A stretch of 11,271 bases of DNA from JAKJGA01 sp029554345 (GTDB lineage: Bacteria; Spirochaetota; UBA4802; JAFGJZ01): contig DAOPBR010000066.1 in NCBI GenBank assembly GCA_035395685.1, positions 1-11,271 of the forward strand, written 5' to 3'. This document shows, in pieces, positions 1 through 8,135 of this stretch. Positions within the stretch are counted from its first letter, which is position 1. The number at the start of each line of letters is the position of its first letter. Both the position numbers and the translations under genes were made by a program. The notes under the pieces are model-generated. The model was not told the DNA's origin and did no database searches. It was given only the letters and a program-made list of their open reading frames with translations.

Positions 1-105
1 ATATTTTGCGGATTGACAAGTTCAAATATTGAATGGAAAATCAGTTATCTTATGGATCATTTAATTGAAGAAAAAAGAAAATTTGAGAAAGGGCAAGATG
101 GCTGA
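1..105 (+). CDS. C-terminal end of an unidentified upstream gene (partial)
   Basis: Frame 1 is open from the first base of the window to a TGA at 103-105, giving 34 residues that end in a charged stretch (LIEEKRKFEKGQDG). I do not recognise the family. The main support is its junction with the next gene: the start codon of bpt (98-100) lies inside the last codons of this frame, giving an ATGGCTGA overlap of 8 bases, a common arrangement for translationally coupled genes. An internal ATG at 52 could instead start a very short peptide. The fragment is too short to judge codon use, so it could be a chance open frame. Confidence 0.45.
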   Translation: MFCGLTSSNIEWKISYLMDHLIEEKRKFEKGQDG

Positions 106-844
106 ATCGATATATGATATTGAAAAATATTTTAAAGCAGAAATTGTATCTCATCCATGTGGATATTTTTCTGACAGAATTTCAACTTCGGTAGTATTTT
201 ATTGCAGCTCATGCCTGCCTCCGGAACTTGTTGATTTTATTTTATCCGCAGGTTATAGAAGATGTGACAATGTTTATTATAGGAATATTTGTCATCAATG
301 TAATGCCTGTATGTCTTACCGCATAAAAATTAAAGAATTTCTTCCAAACCGTTCGCAGAGACGAAACATTATTTCTAATTCTGATTTACAAATTTCTTTT
401 CATAAACTGAGTATTTCAGAAAGCAAAAAGCTTATATACCGTGATTACTACAAAGAAAGGCATTCTGAAGAAAGTTTTCTGGGTTCTTGTGCGAATGATG
501 CTCAGATTGATGATATTATGGTTTCGCAAATGTTTTCAGACTTCGGCAATTCAGCTGAATGTGAGGTGACTACGGAATCAGGAAGAATCGTTTCATTTAG
601 TACTGTTGATTTTGGAGATAGATCAATGTCAGCAGTATATACGGCTTATGACCCATTTTTTATCAAAAGAGCTCCCGGAATATTTGCAGTTCTTTCTATG
701 ATTGAAAAGTGCAGAGAAATCGGATTTGAATATCTTTATCTGGGTTTTTTTATCAAGAATCATCCGAAGATGAACTATAAGTCATCTTTCGGATATTCTG
801 AAATTCTTGATAACTGTCAGTGGCAGGATTTTCAATCTTTATAG
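98..844 (+). CDS. bpt: Aspartate/glutamate leucyltransferase (Bpt; bacterial ATE family)
   Basis: Transfers an amino acid (leucine in characterised bacterial Bpt) from aminoacyl-tRNA to proteins with N-terminal Asp or Glu, marking them for ClpS/ClpAP-type degradation in the cytoplasm. The 248-residue product has the family's full length. Visible marks are an N-terminal Cys (C21), the block GYRRCDNVYYR at 52-62, the cluster C65-x2-C68-x2-C71 followed by SYRI, then PNRSQRR (83-89) and NSDL. The C-terminal GNAT-like half contains YLGFFIKNHPKMNYK. I chose ATG 98 because GAAAGGG lies a few bases upstream; a TTG at 65 would add 11 Lys-rich residues but has no obvious SD. It overlaps the upstream frame by 8 bases and the convergent FecR/PQQ gene by 13. 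Family assignment is secure; donor and acceptor specificity are inferred from the bacterial branch. Extra cysteines C36 and C39 form another CxxC pair. Confidence 0.93.
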   Translation: MAESIYDIEKYFKAEIVSHPCGYFSDRISTSVVFYCSSCLPPELVDFILSAGYRRCDNVYYRNICHQCNACMSYRIKIKEFLPNRSQRRNIISNSDLQISFHKLSISESKKLIYRDYYKERHSEESFLGSCANDAQIDDIMVSQMFSDFGNSAECEVTTESGRIVSFSTVDFGDRSMSAVYTAYDPFFIKRAPGIFAVLSMIEKCREIGFEYLYLGFFIKNHPKMNYKSSFGYSEILDNCQWQDFQSL

Positions 845-3800
845 ATATCCTCTTTTAGACTGTAGAGAATTCCATTTGCAAGTCCGACAAATATGTGATT
901 CCCCATTACGGAAGGAGCAGTGCTGACTCTTGTTTCAAATCCGAAAGTCCATGCTATTTTTCCTTCCTTCGGGATAGACAGTGAATAAAGATTATTTCCA
1001 GTAGAAATGTACATTTTTGAATCCATCATAAACGGCTGATAAATTTGAGAAGAAGATAATTTTTTGTCCCAAATCTTTTCTCCGGTTATGCGGTTTAGTG
1101 CATAAAATGTACCTGTTGAATTGCCCAAAAACATAGTGTCATCTATTACGAGCGGAGTCGTTGATATGTTAGATTCTGACTTAAACCGCCAAAGTTCCTT
1201 TTCTTCATCAATTGATACAGCATATAAAGTGCCGTTGATTGTCGGAATATAAAGAATATTTTCTGATATCATCGGCGAGGCGTTGGCAATTCTGCTTTCA
1301 GTTTCGAAAAACCATTTTTGGTTTCCGTTTGATCTTTGCAGAAAAAACACCTTTGATTGATCCGTGCCGGCTATCAGATAATCTTTTTTATCATAGTATG
1401 CAAGAGAAGAATATACTCCGCCAGATAGTTCTTTTCTATAGTTGAGATTTCCATTATGATTAAAAGAGTAAAGGTATCCGTATGTAGTTGCAAAATAAAT
1501 ATACTTATCTATCAAAAGAGGTTCTGTTTCAAACAGAATAGGACCTTCAATTTCTTTTTTCCAAAGAATTTCTCCTTTTTCGGCATCAATTGAATAAAAG
1601 TTGCTGTTGACATCAACTATAAAAATCGAATTCTTATAAATAACCGGCCGTGATTTTATTATAGCGTCAAGATTTATTTTCCACTTAAGAGTGCCGTTAA
1701 AATTATGTGAAAAAAGAGTCTTGTTTTCAGACATGGAGATTATGGATTTATCGGTTATCAACGGACGCATTATCTGACTGAGACTGCTTGCAAAAGTCCA
1801 TCGTATACGGTATTGAGCTGAGTCTTCCATCAAATTGATCTGAAGTTTACGTTTTTCATCTTTTGTAAGCGAAACAGACTGTTTGTATGTTTCGTAACCG
1901 AAAGCTTTAACTACAATTGATAAACTTTTGCTGTGTTCGGCATTGATTTTTACCGATTGTTTGCCCGCAAGTTTTCCGTCTATATATATGTCCGCGTGTC
2001 TTACCTTGGTTATAATCTCAAGTGATGTTTCATTTTTAGTGATTTCAGTTTTAATTGGTTCTGCGGCAACTGTTCCGCCTAGGACTTTTCCGTCAGTTTT
2101 TACAGCGTCAACAGTCAATTTCGTTTTTTTGCTGATATTGAATGTATTAACATTGCTGACCGAAAGCTCATTTTGTCCTGAGTCATATGTTTTAACTTTC
2201 CAAAAATACTGACCTGGATGTAGGCTCAAAGCAGGAGTTGAGTTTGTGTCGAAAGTTTTTCTGAAGACAACAGCTAGAAACTGTGAATCTTTTGATATCT
2301 CAAGACTATAAATAACATTAGGAATAGTTGTCCATCCGAAAGGGATTTCCGCTGCAGTCTCAGTTTCTTCAAGTTCTTTAGCAGTGTTATTTGCCGGGAA
2401 TGAAAGATTTGGAGCTTCTGCATCTATTAGAGAAAATTTGCGAATTTCTGAGTAAGCTGTTTCTTTATCGGGATTGTCTTCTTTTACCTTCCAGTAATAT
2501 GTTTGTTTTTTAAGATTTCCTTTTATTTTGATATAGTTTGTATCTGTTTTGCCTGAAAAAATTATGTCGGAAAAAGCTTCGTCGGATGCAACAACTACTT
2601 CATAGCGTGCGATTGAAGGATCCTGTTTCCAGCTCAGTGTTATTCCGTTCTTTTCTGCTGTCGCTGAGCCGAATTTTGCATTGTCCGGAACCTGAAGAGT
2701 AGGCGGAACAGCATCTGTTTTTTTTGTTACCCTGAAAAGTGCAGGGCGGCTTTTGGATTCATAACCGCTGAGAGAAGCAATGTTAATTTTAGTTTTGATT
2801 CTCCAATAATATTTTCCTTCCGGAATATCATCTAGCGCAATTTGAGTTTGTGCTGTCTGAATTGATTTTATTACAGACGAAAAATTTTCGTCATCGGATA
2901 TTTCCAGAATATAACTGGAAGCGATTTCGTTTCTGCTCCATCTGAAATTTATTAAAGGAAGAGTAGAATCGAAATATAGTGAAGAATTATTTGCAGGATT
3001 AGCGGGATATACCGGTGTATCTTTTATAAGCAGTAGCCGGCGGGTTTCGCTGAGTTTTATATCGCCGCCTGCGGTTTTGCTTTTGACTCTCCAGAAATAT
3101 CTTCCTTCTAACAATTTAATGGATTTCTGATTAGTATATGTTTTGAGATTTTCGGAAAAGTCACGCTTCGTAGATATTTCTACAGTTGAATTCCGGTTGT
3201 CTTCTTCCGAATGTGAAAATGCAACATTGAAGCTGTTTATATCGGAAATAATGATTTTATTATTTTCAGGAGACTTTAAAATAATTTGCTGTTCAATCAG
3301 TTGCGGATTGTTTGAGTTATTGGAAATCATAAGCATCTGATTTTGACCGATGGCGACTTCTCCGCCAGGTGTAATATATTTGGCGCTTCCTGATGATACT
3401 GACATATTGATGTCTGATGATGAAGATTTTGAAATCTGAGCATCGGCTGATTCTAGTGCGATGATGGAGTTGCCTGATTTGATGTTTAGTTCGGTATCCG
3501 CTGAAGCACCGGATCTTTGGGCAAAAATTGAACCTTGTTCAAAGTTAATATCTATTTTATTTCTATCCTGAGAAAATAAAATTAACGAGTTTTCGTCCAT
3601 GTTTATATCTGTTCCGTCGGATAAATGAACTACTGCTTCTGAACCTTCTTCTGTTTTAATCGAATCATTATTGTAGACCGGCGAATTTTGCTCAATGGTT
3701 GACCAAATAGCCTGTTTTGAATATTTACGGAGAGCGCTTTTTTTCTTGAAAGATACAGTCCCTATCTGTTTGGAATTTTCGGCTTTTAAATCTTTATTCA

Positions 3801-3885
3801 GATCCGAATAAAGGAGTACCGAGAATACGGCAGCTGCGGTAAAACTTGAAAAGACTGCAATAATATCAGAAAAAATAGAATTCAT
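832..3885 (-). CDS. Exported FecR - Fn3-like - PEGA - PQQ beta-propeller protein
   Basis: A 1017-residue protein that probably acts on the outer side of the cytoplasmic membrane. Domains in order: a hydrophobic N-terminal segment (about 5-27) serving as uncleaved anchor or signal; a FecR domain (about 40-195) with the VHLSDGTDINMDENS core and a second GSAKYITPGGEVAIG strand set; four fibronectin-III-like repeats, each ending in a (Y/F)WRVK-type strand near 263-268, 359-364, 464-468 and 560-565; a PEGA domain (about 618-690, ADIYIDGKLAGK then GYETYKQSVSL); and a C-terminal PQQ-type propeller (about 695-1010) with repeated GxLY(A/S)xxxxxGxxxW units. The usual role of such modules is carbohydrate or peptidoglycan binding and envelope scaffolding; no enzyme site is seen. 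Start: ATG 3885 lies 8 bases after the cyclase stop, with a weak AGG upstream; a longer frame from 3927 would run back into the cyclase. Probably one operon with the cyclase. No terminator is visible, and the 3' end overlaps bpt. Confidence 0.88.
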   Translation of the reverse strand: MNSIFSDIIAVFSSFTAAAVFSVLLYSDLNKDLKAENSKQIGTVSFKKKSALRKYSKQAIWSTIEQNSPVYNNDSIKTEEGSEAVVHLSDGTDINMDENSLILFSQDRNKIDINFEQGSIFAQRSGASADTELNIKSGNSIIALESADAQISKSSSSDINMSVSSGSAKYITPGGEVAIGQNQMLMISNNSNNPQLIEQQIILKSPENNKIIISDINSFNVAFSHSEEDNRNSTVEISTKRDFSENLKTYTNQKSIKLLEGRYFWRVKSKTAGGDIKLSETRRLLLIKDTPVYPANPANNSSLYFDSTLPLINFRWSRNEIASSYILEISDDENFSSVIKSIQTAQTQIALDDIPEGKYYWRIKTKINIASLSGYESKSRPALFRVTKKTDAVPPTLQVPDNAKFGSATAEKNGITLSWKQDPSIARYEVVVASDEAFSDIIFSGKTDTNYIKIKGNLKKQTYYWKVKEDNPDKETAYSEIRKFSLIDAEAPNLSFPANNTAKELEETETAAEIPFGWTTIPNVIYSLEISKDSQFLAVVFRKTFDTNSTPALSLHPGQYFWKVKTYDSGQNELSVSNVNTFNISKKTKLTVDAVKTDGKVLGGTVAAEPIKTEITKNETSLEIITKVRHADIYIDGKLAGKQSVKINAEHSKSLSIVVKAFGYETYKQSVSLTKDEKRKLQINLMEDSAQYRIRWTFASSLSQIMRPLITDKSIISMSENKTLFSHNFNGTLKWKINLDAIIKSRPVIYKNSIFIVDVNSNFYSIDAEKGEILWKKEIEGPILFETEPLLIDKYIYFATTYGYLYSFNHNGNLNYRKELSGGVYSSLAYYDKKDYLIAGTDQSKVFFLQRSNGNQKWFFETESRIANASPMISENILYIPTINGTLYAVSIDEEKELWRFKSESNISTTPLVIDDTMFLGNSTGTFYALNRITGEKIWDKKLSSSQIYQPFMMDSKMYISTGNNLYSLSIPKEGKIAWTFGFETRVSTAPSVMGNHIFVGLANGILYSLKEDIYKD

Positions 3886-3893
3886 ACCATTAC

Positions 3894-5903
3894 CTATTTG
3901 TGAGTTCTCGTGAACACGCCGTCCCAAGCAGAATCAGGAGGAGTAATCTTGTAAAGCTCGCATCTTTCTGCAAGCATTCTGGCAGATTTGTCCTTGCGGC
4001 CCTTAGCTTTTTCACTTTCAGATAATTTGGCTATTGCAGAATCCCATTCCCTTGCCAGATAAAGTTTAAATCCTTCTTCATAAAGTTTAACATGATCGAC
4101 CAAGTTCGGAGATGCGTCGGTTTTTCTGCATATCAGTTCATAAAGTTTTACGGGTTCATTTTTACCCTTTACTCTTACAAGATCAAGTTCGCGGGTAAAG
4201 CATGTTCCGCCTGTGTGATCTTTAATCATTTCTGTAATGAGAATGTTTGTTCCGTAATCTTTGCCCGCGGCTTCAAGACGAGCTGCGAGGTTGACGGTAT
4301 CACCCATCATCGTGTAGGAGGCGAGGGCGTCAGTACCCATGAATCCGACTTTTGCCAGTCCCGTGTTGAGTCCTATTCTTATGTCCATTTCTCTTGCTTC
4401 AGAAATATATGCATTTTTTGATTTCCAGAAAGTGCGCAAGTCGTGAAGTTTTGTTATCATATCTATGGAGGCAAGACATGCTTTAGTCTGATGATCTGCA
4501 ACATCTACCGGAGCATTAAAAATTCCGACTATTGCATCACCAATATATTTATCGAGGACTCCGTCATATTTTTTGAGAATTATTGTCATTGAAGAGAGAT
4601 ATTCATTCAAAAGAGAAGCAAGATCTGCTGACTGAAGTTTTTCACTGATTGTTGAAAAACTAGCGACATCAGAGAAGAATGCTGTTATTTCTTTTTCTGA
4701 ACCGCGTTTGAGAGCACCAAGATCTTTCATTGCTTCGTTGACAACAACCGGATCTACCATATTGCCGAGAATGTTTTTAACTTTCTCACGTTCTTCTAGT
4801 CCCAGTCCCATGTGAACAAACGAACCGGTTAATTGACCGATTTCATCTCCGGAAGATGGTTTGATTTCGACTCTGAAGTTTCCTTTCTCGATTTCATTGG
4901 TAGCATGCAGAAGCTTGAGAAGAGGAGTCGAAAATGTTTTCGCGAAAAAATATACGAAAAGAATTGCTACAGAAAGAGTTATCCCCAGTATGTAGACGTT
5001 TATTCTTTGAATGGCGTAAACGCCTTCAAAAGCTTTGCTTTCCTCTATGGTTGCGATTATACCTATTCCGCCGAATCCGATTTTGCTGAAAGACCCTAAA
5101 TGAGTTTTTTTATCAGAATCAGAATAGCGTATGGTACTGTTCGGTGATTTGCTCTTGAGCATCTGCTGTACAATCGGTGATTTTATGAAGTTTCCGTGGT
5201 TGAGCACTATTTCTGCGTCATGATGAGCAAGTACTTCTCCATCACCGTTTACCATAAATGTTGTCGTACTGTCCGAGGTCTGAGCGAATGACGGCAGAAA
5301 TCTTTCGAGTTTTATATAGCATGCAAGTGTTGACTCAACTTCGCCATTATCGTTTTTCTTAAACGGAAAAGATATAGCAAGTACAGGATTTTTGAATCCG
5401 CGCGAAACATTAAATGCCATAAATTCATTTGAAAAGGCTCTTAAAAATGAATCTGAAAACTCCTGATTTATTCTGTCGAAATCATCAATGGAAATCTGAT
5501 TGTTCTGCATGAAGTCTCTGTTTTCAATTGATCTTGTTACAATCAGTTTGTTGTCATCTGTTTTTCGGATAATCGCAAGATAGAGAAGAGTGTTATCGTT
5601 TGTAAAAAAGTTTTTTGCGAATAAATATTTCTGTTCTTCGCTTTTAAACTCCTGATTCATTGCGGAAGCCATTAAGTTAAGTTTGTCGGCGATAGAAAAC
5701 ATGTCAGATTCGACTTTTTGGGAGATGATGGATGTCGTCCGGTTATTGTTGGTTTCGATCGTACGCTGCATGTCGTTTTTGAAAAATACTGTCGCGATTA
5801 CGGTCATAACCGTAAGAGCGGATATTATTACTAAAGACACGATTATTATCAATTTAGTTCTAATCTTAAGACGTTTGAAGAAACCGAACTTGTCTTTGGT
5901 CAT
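3894..5903 (-). CDS. Membrane class III adenylate cyclase with extracytoplasmic sensor and HAMP
   Basis: Makes cAMP from ATP on the cytoplasmic side in response to a signal outside the membrane. The 669 residues show a basic N-terminus, TM1 (about 17-41), a sensor region (about 45-295) that looks like a Cache-type domain, TM2 (about 302-321), a HAMP linker (about 322-375) and a class III cyclase domain (about 395-590). Catalytic residues are present: metal-binding D412 (FFSDVASF) and D456 (KYIGD), adenine-selecting K452 and D535 (MMGDTVNLAARLE), transition-state N538 and R542. The K/D pair indicates adenylate rather than guanylate cyclase. The tail (about 600-669) is helical and ends PPDSAWDGVF, as in many spirochaetal cyclases. 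GGGG precedes the ATG. It is the first gene of the pair with the FecR/PQQ gene, whose product might feed a surface signal to the sensor; that link is inference. Confidence 0.93.
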   Translation of the reverse strand: MTKDKFGFFKRLKIRTKLIIIVSLVIISALTVMTVIATVFFKNDMQRTIETNNNRTTSIISQKVESDMFSIADKLNLMASAMNQEFKSEEQKYLFAKNFFTNDNTLLYLAIIRKTDDNKLIVTRSIENRDFMQNNQISIDDFDRINQEFSDSFLRAFSNEFMAFNVSRGFKNPVLAISFPFKKNDNGEVESTLACYIKLERFLPSFAQTSDSTTTFMVNGDGEVLAHHDAEIVLNHGNFIKSPIVQQMLKSKSPNSTIRYSDSDKKTHLGSFSKIGFGGIGIIATIEESKAFEGVYAIQRINVYILGITLSVAILFVYFFAKTFSTPLLKLLHATNEIEKGNFRVEIKPSSGDEIGQLTGSFVHMGLGLEEREKVKNILGNMVDPVVVNEAMKDLGALKRGSEKEITAFFSDVASFSTISEKLQSADLASLLNEYLSSMTIILKKYDGVLDKYIGDAIVGIFNAPVDVADHQTKACLASIDMITKLHDLRTFWKSKNAYISEAREMDIRIGLNTGLAKVGFMGTDALASYTMMGDTVNLAARLEAAGKDYGTNILITEMIKDHTGGTCFTRELDLVRVKGKNEPVKLYELICRKTDASPNLVDHVKLYEEGFKLYLAREWDSAIAKLSESEKAKGRKDKSARMLAERCELYKITPPDSAWDGVFTRTHK

Positions 5904-5928
5904 ACTAAGCCCCGATACTTTTTTTTAG

Positions 5929-5957
5929 AGTATAGACTGTATGTGTAAAATTTGCAA
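5929..5957 (-). promoter_or_regulatory. Sigma-70-like promoter of the cyclase operon
   Basis: On the minus strand, TTGCAA (5957-5952) is followed after 17 bases by TATACT (5934-5929), about 25 bases before the cyclase ATG. The -10 matches the consensus at 5 of 6 positions and the -35 at 4 of 6. It lies just downstream of the terminator of the 87-residue gene, so the two units appear to be transcribed separately. Confidence 0.55.
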
Positions 5958-5964
5958 GACAAAT

Positions 5965-5989
5965 AAAAAAAAAGCGGGCAAATGCCCGC
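5965..5989 (-). terminator. Intrinsic terminator of the 87-residue gene
   Basis: The minus strand reads GCGGGC-ATTT-GCCCGC followed at once by nine T residues. The hairpin is entirely G+C in its six-pair stem and lies 6 bases after the gene's stop codon. This is a textbook Rho-independent terminator. Confidence 0.9.
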
Positions 5990-5995
5990 CGGAAA

Positions 5996-6259
5996 TTACT
6001 TAGTAGGTTTGTAAATAGTAAACTTCATATTACAAGGTTTTTCGAGAATGTCGACTCTCCAGCCTTCATTTTCAAAAAAAGTCTGAAAAGATTTTGCAAC
6101 CGGATACTGTACTCTTTTCTTAGGATTGTAAACGCAATAATCTCTGTCATCCCAGTTTACTTTCTTAAGCATTTCCCAGCCTTCGGCAACGATGTATTTC
6201 AGAACATCTTCTTCCTGACCTTTAACATTGCTGATATCTTTAAAACCATAACCTGCCAT
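5996..6259 (-). CDS. Small uncharacterised protein with an internal duplication
   Basis: An 87-residue protein of no family I recognise. It has no signal peptide or membrane segment, so it is probably cytoplasmic, and it is rich in Lys and aromatic residues. Two halves repeat the pattern EGW-x12-(Y/F)-x-(V/I)-Y-x-P-x-K at residues 26-48 and 65-87, with exactly 39 residues between equivalent positions and hydrophobic residues also matching upstream (V19/F58, Y22/F61, I23/F62). It contains two cysteines, C42 and C76. The gene is certainly real: GGAGG sits 7 bases before the ATG, a sigma-70-like promoter lies upstream and a strong terminator follows, making it a separate, probably well-expressed transcript. 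It stands between the cyclase operon and a divergent transporter, which gives no clear functional hint. Confidence 0.85.
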   Translation of the reverse strand: MAGYGFKDISNVKGQEEDVLKYIVAEGWEMLKKVNWDDRDYCVYNPKKRVQYPVAKSFQTFFENEGWRVDILEKPCNMKFTIYKPTK

Positions 6260-6290
6260 TTAAAACCTCCAATACTCACACTATGTTGAG

Positions 6291-6318
6291 ACTATAATAG
6301 TGACTTAACTTTTGTCAA
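6291..6318 (-). promoter_or_regulatory. Sigma-70-like promoter of the 87-residue gene
   Basis: Minus strand: a perfect TTGACA (6318-6313), 16-base spacer, then TATAGT (6296-6291), with the ATG 32 bases further on. Both boxes are close to consensus. The -35 shares bases with a divergent + strand -35 box. Confidence 0.75.
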
Positions 6319-6341
6319 CAAAAAATAAATTACCGTACAAT
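6312..6341 (+). promoter_or_regulatory. Candidate promoter of the MFS transporter gene
   Basis: TTGTCA (6312-6317), an 18-base AT-rich spacer and TACAAT (6336-6341), each 5 of 6 to consensus. The transcript would carry a leader of about 120 bases before ATG 6470. I see no clear structure or riboswitch in that leader (6348-6469), which is AT-rich. Other start sites nearer the gene cannot be excluded. Confidence 0.5.
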
Positions 6342-6469
6342 TTAGAATTAAAAGTATAAAATTAGTGACAAAATGAGCAATAAAATATGTGAGGTTTTAT
6401 AAAAAGATTATGTGAAAATGGCAATAAAAGCATGATTCAGTTTTCAAATGATTATCGCCTGGAGATATT

Positions 6470-7669
6470 ATGCTGCGCAAGACTATTTCAAAAATTAACC
6501 AATTAGATCCAAATCTGAAGTATTTTCTGATAGCTGTTCTTTTTTTAGGGATAAATAACGGTATCTTGACTACAACATTTAATAATTATATAGAAGATAT
6601 TTTCTCGCTAACTCCTGACAAACGAGGTTTTCTGGAAATTCCCCGTGAGCTTCCGGGATTTATTCTTGTTATAGTAACCGGAATGATTGCTTCTTTTTCA
6701 ATGAGATTCTGGGCGGTTGCAGTCGGTTTGCTTTCTGCAATGGGTGTCATGGGGCTTTCTTTTCTTTCTCCGTCGGTTTCGGTCATGCTGATATGGATGG
6801 TTATGTGGAGCATGGCTGACCATTTGTTTATGCCTGTTGAAAATACAATGGGACTTCATCTCGCTAAAGACGGCAAACACGGGAAAAGACTGGGTCAGCT
6901 TTCGGGAATCCGTAATCTTGCAATGATACTCGGTTCTTTTATTGTCTGGATTATTGCTTCAACAAACCGTTCTGCGGAACCAAGTCTGCTTTACAAATGG
7001 TTTTATGTGATTGCTGCTCTCGCGGCAGTAATTTCTTCATTTTTCTTTTACAGGGTGCGTTTGGATCACGAACGTCACGAAGAAAAAAAGAGATTTGTTT
7101 TTAATAAGAAGTATACTTTGTACTATATCCTTAACATGGTCTTCGGCGCCCGCAAACAGATTTTTTTGACTTTCGCGCCTCTTCTTCTTATAAAATATTA
7201 CGGTGCAAAGCCTGAAACGATGGCAGTGCTTATTTTGATAGCATCTACGCTCGGTTTCGTTTTCAGACAGTATTTCGGCATAATAACAGACAGATTCGGT
7301 GAAAGAAAAATGTTCATAGGAGATGCTGTGATTCTGTTGTGTATTTGTTTAGGATTTGCATTGGTAAAGAATGTTTATTTTCTTTATGCGTTTTATATTT
7401 TGGATAATCTGATGTTTTCAACTAAAATCGCCAGAACTACTTATCTTAATAAAATAGCCCTTAAAAAAGCGGATATTGCCCCGACTATATCTCTGGGCAT
7501 CTCGCTTGATCATGCAGTTTCAATGACCATACCTGCAGTCGGAGGAATTATCTGGAATATTTTCGGATATTCTAATCTTTTTCTTTTTGCGGCGGTTCTA
7601 GCCGTCTTCTCGCTTGTAGCGGCTTTGTTTGTGAAATATGAAAAGAAGGGAAGTGCGTCAGCCGGATAA
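6470..7669 (+). CDS. MFS transporter of unknown substrate
   Basis: A 399-residue polytopic membrane protein with about 12 hydrophobic segments, the length and layout of the major facilitator superfamily. A loop at 270-280 reads GIITDRFGERK, matching the G-x3-D-R-x-G-x-R family motif in the second half. A charged central stretch (about 197-214, rich in E, K and R) separates the two six-helix halves. GGAG stands 7 bases before the ATG. It is a single + strand gene between two minus-strand units, divergent from the 87-residue gene and convergent with flaG. Nothing in the sequence or context identifies the substrate; drug or metabolite efflux and nutrient uptake are all possible. Confidence 0.88.
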   Translation: MLRKTISKINQLDPNLKYFLIAVLFLGINNGILTTTFNNYIEDIFSLTPDKRGFLEIPRELPGFILVIVTGMIASFSMRFWAVAVGLLSAMGVMGLSFLSPSVSVMLIWMVMWSMADHLFMPVENTMGLHLAKDGKHGKRLGQLSGIRNLAMILGSFIVWIIASTNRSAEPSLLYKWFYVIAALAAVISSFFFYRVRLDHERHEEKKRFVFNKKYTLYYILNMVFGARKQIFLTFAPLLLIKYYGAKPETMAVLILIASTLGFVFRQYFGIITDRFGERKMFIGDAVILLCICLGFALVKNVYFLYAFYILDNLMFSTKIARTTYLNKIALKKADIAPTISLGISLDHAVSMTIPAVGGIIWNIFGYSNLFLFAAVLAVFSLVAALFVKYEKKGSASAG

Positions 7670-7755
7670 TTAATAAGACAATGCTCTTTTAGTACCACCT
7701 GCAGCAGCAGGATGATTCAAATTTATAATAAATAATTACACCCGTTAAAGGCGAA

Positions 7756-7786
7756 ATAGACACAAAGCTCAGCGCTTTGTGTCTAT
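7756..7786 (-). terminator. Hairpin at the end of flaG, probable terminator
   Basis: A perfect 13-pair inverted repeat, ATAGACACAAAGC (7756-7768) and GCTTTGTGTCTAT (7774-7786), with a five-base loop. The flaG stop codon (7771-7769) begins in the loop and the last four sense codons lie in the stem. After the stem the minus strand has only TTTCGCCTTT, so the U-tract is poor. It may act in both directions, since it also lies 3' of the MFS gene. Confidence 0.6.
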
Positions 7787-8116
7787 CAAAAGACCAATCA
7801 TCTGATGAATGTTTTCAAGCAGTCGAACCATCTCTTCCGATGGGATCTGCTTAACAACTTCATTTGTTGAAGGATCCATCACTCTCATTATCACGCGTTT
7901 AGTGTCTTCATCATAAGAAAATGACACGCGCGAATCGACTTGTTTCGCCGCATTGTTGAGTGTTTCAATTGATTTCCCGAGATCAGGTCCCGCGGCATCC
8001 GTGCCGCTTAGTTTATTTCCGGTTTCGGAAAGATGAATTTCGCCCTGTTTGAGGACAACATTTTCCGAAGTCCTGAAATCGGAAATGGAACTTTTTAATA
8101 CAGCTCCGATATCCAT
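7769..8116 (-). CDS. flaG: FlaG-family flagellar protein
   Basis: The 115-residue product has the FlaG layout: a low-complexity polar N-terminal half (1-60), then the conserved C-terminal domain with VSFSYDEDTKRVIMRVMDP, EVVKQIPSEEM and a terminal amphipathic helix (LLENIHQMIGLLID). FlaG proteins influence filament length or assembly in several bacteria and are commonly encoded beside flagellin and fliD. ATG 8116 is chosen because GGAGG lies 5 bases upstream; a longer frame would run through the terminator hairpin. It is the third gene of the minus-strand flagellin cluster, 98 bases after flaB copy 2. Its SD lies in a hairpin loop and a terminator stands just before it, so its expression is probably lower than, and separately controlled from, the flagellins. 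Confidence 0.88.
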   Translation of the reverse strand: MDIGAVLKSSISDFRTSENVVLKQGEIHLSETGNKLSGTDAAGPDLGKSIETLNNAAKQVDSRVSFSYDEDTKRVIMRVMDPSTNEVVKQIPSEEMVRLLENIHQMIGLLIDTKR

Positions 8117-8132
8117 ACTGCCTCCTTGCAGT
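8117..8132 (-). promoter_or_regulatory. SD-sequestering hairpin of flaG (candidate CsrA site)
   Basis: The minus-strand RNA reads ACUGC-AAGGAG-GCAGU directly before the AUG. The five-pair stem is perfect and the six-base loop is the SD itself. A GGA in a small hairpin loop overlapping an SD is the known form of CsrA/RsmA targets. The loop is identical to that before flaB copy 1. Confidence 0.55.
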
Positions 8133-8135
8133 TTT

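Noticed and set aside
65..97. TTG start at 65 for bpt
   Set aside because: There is no SD at a proper distance and it adds a Lys-rich extension; ATG 98 has GAAAGGG upstream and gives the usual family length.
7698..7711. CCTGC-AGCA-GCAGG hairpin as terminator of the MFS gene
   Set aside because: The stem has only five pairs and the following bases (GATGATTC) are not a T-run; it may add to termination, but I cannot support it as a terminator.
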